A stretch of 64,000 nt of DNA from Phlebotomus papatasi (Eukaryota; Arthropoda; Insecta; Diptera; Psychodidae), in assembly GCF_024763615.1 (NCBI RefSeq), contig NC_077222.1, positions 54,312,001 to 54,376,000 on the forward strand, in the 5' to 3' direction. The notes beneath the pieces were generated by a model, which searched no databases, was not told where the DNA came from, and saw only the letters and a list, made by a program, of their open reading frames with translations. Made by a program: the position numbers and the translations under genes. This document shows, piece after piece, positions 24,947-35,096 of the stretch. The stretch's first letter is position 1. Each line of letters begins with the position of its first letter.

Positions 24947-25005
24947 CTCTCTTATTTTAAGGGTCACTCACAATGTTCAGAATCACCAAACTGTACCCCC
25001 TGGCC
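24947..25005 (-). pseudogene. CYP4 exon-1 relic between the two live genes
   Basis: The minus strand reads YSLVILNIVSDP, then after a one-base shift KIRE, directly followed by a GTGAGT donor at 24946. This mirrors the exon-1 end of the live genes (STLNIMISDPKYVE). It lies about 400 bp upstream of copy A. The rest of the exon is replaced by dispersed repeat P. It resembles the relic at 18488-18530. Confidence 0.45.
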
Positions 25006-25019
25006 AATTGTTTTTCTTG

Positions 25020-25335
25020 TTTATGTGGAGCTATTTGAAGCTCACGCAGAAATTGATCAGCTCACAGTTCTCAGAGGGAAAAGGTATTTAGACAGAAATC
25101 TAGTCTAGTATAACCTTAATGGGAATTTTTTTGCACTCGCGAACGTTACACTAAATAACAAAAAAGTGAAAAGTTTTTCCGTATTATAAGATACCTTTCC
25201 GTATGGAGGGATGAATATACTAAATTTTTGTTTAAATAAATTTTTTCCTCGGAGCACTGTGACCTGAGTCCGAGATCAATTTAGGAATCCGCTTCAAATG
25301 GCTTCATATAAAAAGGCCAACTTGCCAGGGGGCTG
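25020..25335. repeat. Dispersed repeat P, copy 2
   Basis: Collinear with 9920-10215 in the same orientation. Shared runs include AGATACCTTTCCGTATGGAG, CTAAATTTTTGTTTAAATAA and AGTCCGAGATCAATTTAGGA. Confidence 0.6.
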
Positions 25336-25686
25336 CTTTGAACTACTCTCTTACACTTTGAAAAAATTGGTGAATTAAGTGTCCAATGGCAGTAAAATAA
25401 ACTGGTTAATTGTTGAATTATTACAGCGATCATCGGTCCTTCTTGAAAATTTGTCTTGTCAGAGTAAAATACTTAGTGGTTATCCAGAAAATTAGAAATA
25501 TACTAAAAAAGTATTTTTTTTATATTTATTTAAAGAAGAAGGGATTCAATTTATTACTTTTCCTTATTAAATTTTATAATCATTTAGTGATTTACTATTA
25601 AACAGAACAATACTGACTTGTTTCATTAATCATAAAAAAAAACCAAAAATTCCAAGAAACTATTTTCAAATTTAACAAAAAAGCGG

Positions 25687-25770
25687 TGGCAGCCAAAATC
25701 CCGAAACCCAAAATCCCGAATGCTAAAATCCCGAAAAGGCCAAAATCCAGAAAGCCAAAATCCTGATAGG
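25687..25770. repeat. Short minisatellite, unit about CCAAAATCCCGAAAG
   Basis: Five or so imperfect repeats of AAAATCCCGAA with 3-8 base spacers, between about 25690 and 25770. It lies in the intergenic DNA between the two CYP4 genes. No coding signal. Confidence 0.6.
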
Positions 25771-26399
25771 GATGAAATTATATGGAGGAAAATGTTGAGA
25801 ATAATTTCCCAAGACACAGAAGATTTCCCTTTGCCTCCAGCAAGCGCGGGTACAATCGTGGGAGTAGCTATGACACTTTTAAGATTTTATTTTCTATTTA
25901 AATTTTACGCAATTTTATTTTCTATTTAAATTACTCACACATTTTTAGTTATAAACCGTTTTTCAAAAACAAAAAATCAATTAATGGAAAATAATTATAA
26001 TATAAAACAATATTCATTTTAGTGATTTAAATAGGAAATAAAATCGTTTTGTAACTATTTCGATTCACACCAAAATTGATTTCTATCAAAATCTAGAAAG
26101 TATCTAGAAAAATCTAGATACTTGAGTGTTAAAACTTTATTTTAAAATTTTGAGTCTCATTGAACGAGATCGATTTTAACCTTTAGGCCACACAAGCTGA
26201 GATTACAAAGAACCTCAGCTAGCAAAAAGATGGCCAAAAATAACAAAATTGTGCATTATATAAAAGAATCTTACCTTAAAATGAAAAAAAAAACGAAACT
26301 TACTTGATGTAGCTGCAAGAACGTCAGATTCCATTTTTCTACAAATTGATCGAACTTTGATATCCTTGAAAAGTTTTGAATAATACAATTAATATCAAA

Positions 26400-26405
26400 T
26401 TTATT
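26400..26405 (-). promoter_or_regulatory. Candidate polyadenylation signal of second CYP4 gene
   Basis: AATAAA on the minus strand, about 87 bp past the stop of copy B, in the same AAAATGCAATAAA context as after copy A. Confidence 0.55.
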
Positions 26406-26491
26406 GCATTTTCCTCATAAAATTATACAATTTGTACAAAAATCTTAAGTAACACTTACACATTTCCCAAGTACATCTTAAGTTGTTAAAT

Positions 26492-29400
26492 CTAATAATT
26501 TTCCCGGACTTTTAATTTCAAGTGAACCCCATTTTCTGGCCTGAGCACAAGTTCAGCCATAAGAATTGGTTTTTTGTACTCTTCATGAACACTTAGTTCA
26601 AAATTTCTTACAATTTTTACAGCAATGCTCTTCATCTCAAGAATGGCAAATTTTTGACCGATACAATTCCTCGGGCCAGCACTGAAAGGTACATAGCTGT
26701 AGGGATTCTGTGTCTCGACGCTGCGCTCTACGTTGAAACGTTCGGGTTTGAAGGTTTCTGGGTCGGGGAATAAGTCAGGGTCGCGACCCATAAAATAGGT
26801 ACCAATTGCAATTCCGGACCCAGCTGGTATTGTTACATCATTGAGCTTAGCTTCCACTTCTGACTGTCTCCCAATTATAGGTACAGGAGGAAATAGTCTC
26901 ATGGTTTCCTATCCATTGTAGAAATCCATTAGTTTACGATTAAAAAATAACTTAATTAAAAACACGTACCTTTAAAACCAAATCCAAATACTGTAAATTA
27001 CTTAGATCACTGATGGTAGGAACTCTCGTATCATTCCCGAAAACATCTTTTATTTCCTCAAGAATCTTCTTCTGCACATCTGGATATAGAGCGATGTTGT
27101 ACAAGAGGAATGAAATACCTTTGGGAAACAAAAGCCTCGTTAATAAATCAAATTAACTTCATTATAATATCGTTCCATCCTTTCTTCTTAAAACAGGATT
27201 TTTTTTTAAATAAAATAAGATAAGATTATATTTATATAAAATAAGATATATTTTAACGAATTTCAAATATTCCAGGTTTTTCTTTAATAAATATTTATTG
27301 GACTCGTCTAGTTTAATAAATAAATGGGAAATTCTAAGTAGGAATACATATATTTGACTTTAAATAATTTCCTCACATTCTCTGACATTTGACCCAATTT
27401 ATATTGAAATACTTTCAAAATTAGCCTAATTGATCAATTTAACGTATTCGTAATTATTTATTGATGTCTTGTAAGAATCCGCAATGAAAAAATGCTAAAA
27501 AAATTTGCTTTTTCTACAAATATGTGAATGTTTTCCTATACAACTCACCTGATGTTGTTGTGTCGTGACCCTCAAACATGAAAGTGTCCACCTCTTCACG
27601 AATATCCATATTTGTGAGAGGTTTCCCATCCACAGTAGATTGCAGAAGGACATCCAGCAAAGCCATTTTTTTCCTAATGCCCAAACTATCATCTCCAGTA
27701 TGTCCGTTTCGATTCTCATCCGATTTTCCATTATGCAAAAGCTCATTCCTTCGTGCAACTATCACGCGGTCTGTAAAGTCATGAAGAACCTTTATGGCTT
27801 TCTTCTCGCGGCGAGCACTTCCGGATATCTTGAACAATGGTTCTGGCCGTAGCAGAAAGTCGAACATTCGCAAATGCAAAACATTTGTAATGCTACAGGA
27901 GAGTAAAAAAGAGAGTGAAAAAGTTGAAATATTCATGGTCATGATCATTTTGTGTAAGCGACTTACTCTTTTACGGCTCTGACGTATTCAGAGTCACTGT
28001 TGAGCTGTGCATTGGCCGTAGTTCCCATAGCTGACTCTAAAATAAAAGTAAAAAGACTTATTTCAGGGGAATTCTCAGCTATTTAGGTAGTTAACTCATA
28101 TTTAATTGCTTACTATAGCACTTTTTCTGCTATTTTAATAAATTATACTTTAGAAAAAAAGTTGTATGGTAATTAGTTTATGTTAACGCTTTTAATTGAC
28201 AAACTTGATAAGAAATGTCATACTTTGTGTAAAACCCGAGATTAATGGTGTAATTACTCGCACACGATAATAAACATGTAAATTAAAAACTAGATTTTCT
28301 ATACGCTTGACGTCTTATTAGCTAAAATTACTTTTGCATAAATGTTACAATACTTATTGAATATTTCATTGTGCTAAAGGGTTCAAATCTTTCCCAGAGT
28401 TACTGTATATATTTGTTTTAATTTGCCTTTTTAACAACAATTTCTAATCAACTCAGAAATAACTTTAAATTCGTTTATAGTAGCAATGCCACAACTGTAT
28501 TTCTAAAAAATCAATTACCGGATCAATTACTAGTATTATACCCTATCTATATTGATTGGAACTAGACTCAGTTTTTTTTTTTAAAGAAACTTTGTATCCT
28601 TAGACGTGAATTGAAAAGATTTTACAATCTAAACTTGTCTCTATCAGTAGGAAAATAAATTCTATACTTTTTTATTTAACCGTTTACATTTTCTGGTAAG
28701 CATTAAAAGATTACCAATTATTAGGTTTGTCATGAATAAGACTTTTTGGACAGTGCAGAATAAAAATCACTGCACTCTTAGAAAAAATTAGTTCGTACAA
28801 GCTCATATGCAGTTATTAGAACTATGAAATATAGTAAATATAGACCCAACTATATATTTAGTTTGGGTAACTAAATGAAATAGTTGACCACAGTTAGTTA
28901 AAGTATCCTTTTCATTTAGTTATCACAACTAAATCAAAATAGTATTGGGTACTATAACATATTAGTTCCAATTACTAAATAAATGGGGTTGATACCCATC
29001 TTATTGGCTGTAATAACTATATCATATTAGTTGTGGTTACTATATAGCATTCATTGTGATGCATATTTCTTATTAGTTGCTTAAAATTCGAAAGAGCTTC
29101 AACGCATTACTAAAATAAAAACCACTCTTTACTATTGGAAAAGTAGTCATAACTTTATGAAAATATAGGCCCATCTATTTACATTGGTTGTGAGAACTAA
29201 AAGGAATTAGTGACCAAAAGGACCAAAATTAGTTGGGATAATGATTTCATTTAATTAACACAAGCAAATATAATTGTATGAAAGCATTATGAAATAATTG
29301 CCGCAACTTATCCACGTAAATATTGTCTTATATTCTCACTACTAATAAATTTATTATGACTATAATGTTTTAAGAATATAAGAACTATTTTAAATAGATT

Positions 29401-32335
29401 TGATAATAATCGCCCGAACAACTAATTTTCATTAGTAATCACGTCTAAACTTTTCTAAGAGTATGGGGGCAACATTAGTTGACATTGTATAACTTTTAAC
29501 GTAACTTTTTGAGAAATACAAAAATTACATAAAATTTATAATAGTATACATACAGTGGTGCCAAAAATAATAGGACCACGCTTGATAGGCCTACATTTTA
29601 ACTTTTGTAATTTTTATCCCAAAATGCGTTGAAATAATTTTGATGTAGAAATGTTCAAATGATATCCATACGTCGAATAAGTGTTCTATTGGCCATTATA
29701 GATCTCTATTTTGACATATAATACGTGAATAGTGATAATCTGTTCGGACAATAAAATAGCACCACTGTAATAAGCTCAAATTTATTTCAAACATTTAAAA
29801 ATAACAAATTTTTAGTGTAATGTCAATAATTATTTAGTATCTTGACCGTCTTGACAATTAATTTTCCAAGTTTGGATAAAGGAAAATGAGAAATTGGAGC
29901 AAATGTAGAACTTTCTAATTAGAGGCTATATTAGATTTTTGAGGCTACGAAAGCATATGGAATGATAGTGAATATCATAGCTGACTACATTAAATTACGA
30001 TAATCAAAAATCCATAACACAATTTAGTGTTTTTTGGCTGCCACCGGTTCCACGGGCCAATAGTATTAAGAAAACAACAACAATTCAGGATTTTCAAATG
30101 GTTCAATGTGTCGAAATCAGTCTAGCACATCATCGTAAGGTATTCTATAGGAAAATTTTGGTTAAAAATGTCCTCAGATAAGTCCTGACTGAGTTAGAAA
30201 TAGATTTTGAACAACAGCTATTTTTTCCAAAATTAAATTTTTTGAAGGTTGAGGATTTTATATACAAATAAAGAATAACTAAAAATGGATGGCTTATATA
30301 TATATTTGGATCAGCAATTTTGGGGTTTTCGTTTCATTTGACAGAATGATGCGTCGTCGTTTGTAGATGCATATATAATGAATACATATTATAGAAGAAA
30401 GCACTGCTATAGATCCAACCGACAGTTTTTATCCCCTTTAAGTTCGGGGAATAAACTGATATAATTTGATAAAAAGTTTCAGATCACGAAGCTGAAATCA
30501 TTTTAGATTCGGCACGTAAAACAAATTTATTTTCGTCTTTGTTATCTCAAAAGTGTTATCAACCTATGCTTATGTAGATATTTACATATGTTATGTACTC
30601 TAAAAATCTTACTTAATTTCTGTTATCTTCAGATAAGTGTTTAATATCAGAAACACGGTTTTTTATCAATAGAAATACTTGGAAATCGCTACGTAATAAG
30701 TATTTGATATTTTTCTTAACATTGCATCCCTCTTTTGTAAAATCTCCTCAAAGACTTTTGACCCCGTTTGCGATTTCAGTTTTATCATCTAGAGATAAGA
30801 TTAAAAATAATTCTTCATACCGCAAATCACGTCCAGAGCGTAGAGGGTAACCAGAGGGTAGATATTGACACTCTCGTTGGGCTTCACCTTCTTCAGAGTC
30901 TCCACAAAGGTATTTCCTTGGCGATCAAATACTTCCACAAATTGTTCCAGAATCTTGAAGTGGAATGTAGGAGTGATGATTTTTCTCCGGCTGTGCCATT
31001 TTTTTCCTGGTGAAATATATAGCAGTATATTAAGGAAATATATTTTATATAAGCTTAGGGGGGGATGCTCTCAAATTTTAATTCTAATTCCCCAGACTTC
31101 GAATTGAACATTGAGGATTTTATAAGTTAAGTCCTTATAATGTATTAAATATTTTCGATTAAGACCATCTTAAGACAAATTACCCAAGAAGCAAAATAGC
31201 TGCCTTATAGAACCAAGTATTAAACAAGTCTTTTAGTGCACTTTTAAAAGACTTAAAGTGAACATTTTCTGTTAAAATTCCTTAGGAGCTCTTAAGATCC
31301 TTAAGAGTACGCCAATTTACTTATAGTAATCTCAATGATGGGACCAAGAGCGCTATAAGCAAATAAAAAGATTTTTGGTTCTATAGTGCCTTACTTAAGG
31401 AATTCTACAACACTATATTAAGAAAAAATTGTTACTTGGGTAAGAATATTAATTTAAATGAGATTTTGATAGCTACAAGATTACTTAAACGATGAATTTA
31501 CCTGAACTCTGAGATCAAAGTTCGTTAATTCAATTATTGGCTTAGATAAAACTTCAAGCTTTTAACACAAACTTTAGAGAACCTGAGGAAAATCAAACTT
31601 AAACACTCAAAAAGTTTTAGATATAAAATCAAACACTTTGCATTATTTCAAAATACAATTTAAATTATTTTAAATGATTTATTTTTGCATGTATGGTGTA
31701 TTAAACATACCTGTTTATTTTTTTTACTTGACAATTTTTCTCACATTAAATCTCATTAAATATTATTTTTTAATGGGTTATCTAATTCTTTATCTTATCA
31801 TTTTAAAGATACTTTGAAGATGATTTGCCATTTGAGAGCAATCATTTAAAGCGATTTTTTTTAGAATTTTTATTTTGACTCACCAGTGCTGAGAAGTAAT
31901 CCATCTCCTAACCAATTGCGTAGAAATGTGTATTCCTTTGATTTATCGATAAGAGTATTGCTACTCAGTAATACCTATAAAGAAATAAACCACTTAATGC
32001 AATATTTGCCTTATTTTTAAAGGGAAGCCTAATTCTTTTCTGACAATGTCTCACACCTCAACATATTTTGGATCACATATCATAACATTAAGAGTACTTC
32101 CCAGCCACAATCTTACACATGACCCGTAAGTTTTCACGAGTTCTTCACAAACAGTAAAGACTTTTGCTGGTTTTTTCCCAGAAAAGACAAATCCATTGCC
32201 AAGAATTGGCAGAGGTGTTGGACCACGAAATTTAGTACCCTTAAACACATTTTGTTTTTTCTGATAATCTACTATCAGGAAGAAAATAATAAGTGGAATC
32301 GCGAAAAGAATAACCTCTGCGTATAACTCACTCAT
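26492..32335 (-). CDS. Cytochrome P450, CYP4 family (CYP4D-like), copy B
   Basis: A complete 511 aa tandem duplicate of copy A. Exons (minus): 32335-32057, 31974-31884, 31006-30821, 28036-27967, 27892-27549, 27118-26970, 26908-26492. The lengths 279, 91, 186, 70, 344, 149 and 417 are identical to copy A. It has an N-terminal anchor (VILFAIPLIIFFLIV), GPTPLPILGNG, WHSRR, EEVDTFMFEGHDTT with Glu316 present, ETMR, PERF, and FSAGPRNCIG with Cys455. It therefore keeps the canonical CYP4 covalent-haem glutamate. Divergence from A is highest in the loop after VARRNELL in exon 5 and in exon 1. Intron 3 (2.8 kb) holds a 0.7 kb foldback-ended element and a mariner-type MITE; intron 2 holds another MITE. 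A membrane-bound ER enzyme by family; substrate not inferable. Confidence 0.92.
28774..29462. mobile_element. AT-rich element with ACTCTTAGAAAA ends
   Basis: ACTCTTAGAAAA at the left and TTTTCTAAGAGT at the right bound about 690 bp in CYP4 copy B intron 3. Inside, variants of ACTAATATGATATAGTTA and TTAGTTGTGGTTACTA recur many times in both orientations, as in foldback elements. The corresponding copy A intron lacks it. Confidence 0.55.
29553..29767. mobile_element. Tc1/mariner-type MITE (family L)
   Basis: A 215 bp unit. CAGTGGTGCCAAAAATAATA on the left and TAAAATAGCACCACTG on the right are inverted, flanked by TA on both sides. It lies in CYP4 copy B intron 3. Confidence 0.7.
31183..31440. 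mobile_element. MITE family Q in CYP4 copy B intron 2, with paralogous empty site
   Basis: A 258 bp unit. CCCAAGAAGCAAAATAGC on the left and AAAAAATTGTTACTTGGG on the right are inverted, with TA at 31181-31182 and 31441-31442. Copy A intron 2 has the uninterrupted site (AAATTAGAAATAATAA) at about 23370, so insertion followed the gene duplication. Confidence 0.75.
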
Positions 32336-32357
32336 ATTTGTTTAATTTCAATTTATG

Positions 32358-32394
32358 AACTGAAACAGACAGCAAGTCACACTTTTGCTTTTAT
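32358..32394 (-). promoter_or_regulatory. Core promoter of CYP4 copy B (TATA + initiator)
   Basis: ATAAAAG at 32394-32388 and TCAGTT at 32363-32358 on the minus strand, with the same spacing and 5' UTR length as copy A; predicted start near 32361. About 65 bp from the ATG to ATTCAACGAT is almost identical in the two genes. Confidence 0.55.
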
Positions 32395-33203
32395 TCAACG
32401 ATTTGAGATTAATAAGCGTGTATATATGCTTGACTATATATACATTTTTTTTTTTTGAAAATAATCTTATTTATTGTTGATAAGAATGTATTTGTGAATT
32501 ATTATGATTTTTGCAGACAAAATACATATTTAGAATGTTTTTGTGCCAGCTATTTAGAGTGACTCCGCAAAACAAATCTCATTGTGTCGAGTAATTTTTT
32601 TGTAAGATCATTAAGAAGAAGGAGTATGTTTTTTCTCAATAAACCGAACGGCAATTATCGAGATTGTGGCACTGATTCAGACACAAGCTTTACGTTTTGC
32701 ATCATTTTATAGAGGTAAAGGGTAAATTATTATTTTAGAAAAATTGCGTCAGATAAAATCAGTAGATGTTATATGCAATTCTATAAATTTACTTAAATAC
32801 TCTCCTAATGCACTTCCACTTATTTATAACAACTGAGCGTTTTTCTAGTTAACAACAGTATTCATTTGCTTTATTTTATTGCATTTTCTTTTAATTACTA
32901 GGATAGTACTTTGTGGTAATTATTAAGCTTGACTATTGTTTGTTTTTTCTTCCTTCCATTTCCCTTCTTAGCCTGGCAGAGTATAATGCCTCGAAGCTTA
33001 GGCTTCGAGGAAGGTCTTTTGGGAAGAGAAAACTTGTTGGCATAGTTTTGTCAAAATATTAAAATTTATTTAATATATCTAATAAACTGCAAGTAGCTTG
33101 TGGTGTTTTCTTTAATCTACCTTTTCCTATAAAGAGAGATTTTCCAATTTTATATTTCAGATGGTACTGAAAGAATTCTTAATAAGTCATGAAACTAGTT
33201 TCC

Positions 33204-33443
33204 ATTCATTCATTCATTCATTCATTCATTTTCAACCGGTTATCCCTATTGGGGTCGCGGGCCCATGACACCAAGGTTAACAGCCCACACCTGTCGGTCC
33301 TCCGCCACTTCAGGAAGATGTTCGAGTTCGATCCCAAGGCGTTCCCATGCAAGATCCTGAATTTGATTCAGCCACCTTGTCCTAGGTCTGCCTCGAGGCC
33401 GAGGTCTCCTCACAATGGCTTGCATAGCTTTTCTGGGGAATCA
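33204..33443 (-). mobile_element. LINE-tail retroposon, copy 1 (minus strand)
   Basis: A 240 bp insertion flanked by a perfect 13 bp direct repeat GAAACTAGTTTCC (33191-33203 and 33444-33456). Read on the minus strand it starts TGATTCCCCAGAAAAGC, carries the terminal coding piece of a non-LTR retrotransposon (a GRPR-type C-terminus, here decayed) and ends in an (AATG)n tail. It is about 90% similar to the plus-strand copy at 47659-47893. Confidence 0.8.
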
Positions 33444-33826
33444 GAAACTAGTTTCCTTAGTACCAAAAGGTATTATACAATTTACCTTATATTGTTCTAA
33501 GATTATAAATAAATTAAATTAAATACAAACTATAGTCCATATAATATGGTTTACAGTCCAGTCATTTTATAGACTTTTTGATACCCTAATAATGTTTACA
33601 ATTTAATTGTTATTTTTTTTTAATGACGATAATGTATGACGATAAATTTTAATTTATATATTATAAAAAGTACTTTTGTTAAGATCCAATAATTAAAAAA
33701 AATTATGGAGAAGGAAAATACGTAGATCGCTTAAACACTTCATAAAGCTTTTGTCTTAAGTGAATCGTGTATACTGAAGAACGTTGGTGTTATTAAATTA
33801 ACGCTTAAAAATCATTTCATTACCAA

Positions 33827-34156
33827 CTGGGGATCTCAGTGGTGCAATAGGCAAGACAGCTAGTCTTGGGCGGACGAGATCTCTGACTCGACTCTCAAAG
33901 TTGTGAGTTCGAGTCCCGCCGGCCCGGTGCAATCAACTGAATGTAGAGAAAAAGACATTTTTCACTGTGATAATACGTAATAAAATTCACCGCCTCTGCC
34001 CACAAACCTTCAGGAGCACGGAAGAAGCATTCACTACGGGGAAGGCGTTCCTGGGCGATCTATGATCAGCAGATTCTTCCAACACGAGGCATCTTGTAAT
34101 GATTACATTGTAATACCAAATAAAGTGCCTCGATACGATTAATCCGATTAATAATA
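33827..34156 (+). mobile_element. tRNA-derived SINE, family 1
   Basis: A 330 bp insertion flanked by 8 bp direct repeats ATTACCAA (33819-33826, 34157-34164). The head shows Pol III signals: an A-box-like CTCAGTGGTGCAATAGGCAA near 33836 and a good B box GAGTTCGAGTCCC near 33906, followed by CCGGCCCGGTGC. A tRNA-unrelated body of about 230 bp and an AT-rich tail (GATTAATCCGATTAATAATA) follow. It is not a functional tRNA: no acceptor-stem pairing across a cloverleaf. Confidence 0.7.
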
Positions 34157-34232
34157 ATTACCAAATGAAACCGGTTCAGTTTTGTTTAGAGATTTTAGAT
34201 TTTTTTGCTGCTTCATAAGAATTACCTAAATA

Positions 34233-35096
34233 CAGTGAGTGTCAAAAGTTTGTTGCCTAATGTATGTTTGAGAAACAAGGTGGTAAAAAAGATAGAAAAA
34301 AATTACTTTTTCAAATTTTCCTTTTTGAAAATTAGTTCCCCGCAATTCGCAGATCTTATTTACGTACTAAAAAAATGACTCATTTAATTTAATATCAAAA
34401 ATAAATTGTTTTCTAAAAGTTAATAATTTTTAATGCTGCAAAAGTTTGTTGCCTCATTTGGAAAAGTATTTAAAAAATAGTCAAAAACATTGCAATCAAC
34501 TTAATGTAATCCCTAGTTATATTTTGAGTTTATATCATTTGTCAATAGTCAATACTAAAGATAGGGTGAAAGGAACGTCTATTGACACTTTAAGAACTCG
34601 TGTCAGCACCTTTTGACACCCTACTCTTTATCATTTGGGATATGAAATTTGAACATCTCTGTTTATAGTAAAAGGTATATTACCGAAAAAACGTTATATT
34701 ACTTATATTTTACTATAAACATTAAAGAATTTTCAACATTTTGACAAAAGTGTCAATAGGGGTTCCTTGTCGAACAGACGTTCCTCCGACCCTATTTATA
34801 TAAAAGTGATGATAAATAATAAGAAATAATCAGTTTTTGATTATTTAAAATTTAGGCTAAAAATTGAAATTTATAAAAAGTTAAAAAAAGGAATATCGTC
34901 TAGAGGTATTGGCGAAATAAATCTGCGTCGACAATTGCTATATTTTATAGAAAATCATGACAGTATATGCATAAAATAGTCAAATTTTATGCTAAATTTT
35001 AAAGAAAAATTTGAAAAAATAATTTTTTCTTATCATTTTTTTCACTTGGTTTCACTAACATAGGTACATTAGCAAACAAACTTTTGACTCCCACTG
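34233..35096. mobile_element. Tc1/mariner-like element, decayed, with nested MITE
   Basis: CAGTGAGTGTCAAAAGTTTG at the left and CAAACTTTTGACTCCCACTG at the right are classic mariner-type inverted ends, with TA on both sides. Length 864 bp, or about 635 bp without the nested unit at 34564-34792. Around 34880-34960 the plus strand reads KKGISSRGIGEI and, after a shift, KSASTIAIFYRKS, resembling the helix-turn-helix start of a Tc1-type transposase. No intact transposase remains. Confidence 0.65.
34564..34792. mobile_element. MITE family M nested in the mariner-like element
   Basis: A 229 bp unit. GGGTGAAAGGAACGTCTATT on the left and AGACGTTCCTCCGACCC on the right are inverted, flanked by TA (34562-34563, 34793-34794). 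It interrupts the surrounding element. Confidence 0.65.

Noticed and set aside
25687..25770. Possible CRISPR-like array
   Set aside because: Units are contiguous, imperfect and 11-18 bp with no unique spacers; a eukaryotic minisatellite.
33840..33918. Possible tRNA gene from A and B boxes
   Set aside because: No cloverleaf or acceptor stem pairing; the unit continues into a body with tail and target duplication, so it is a SINE head.
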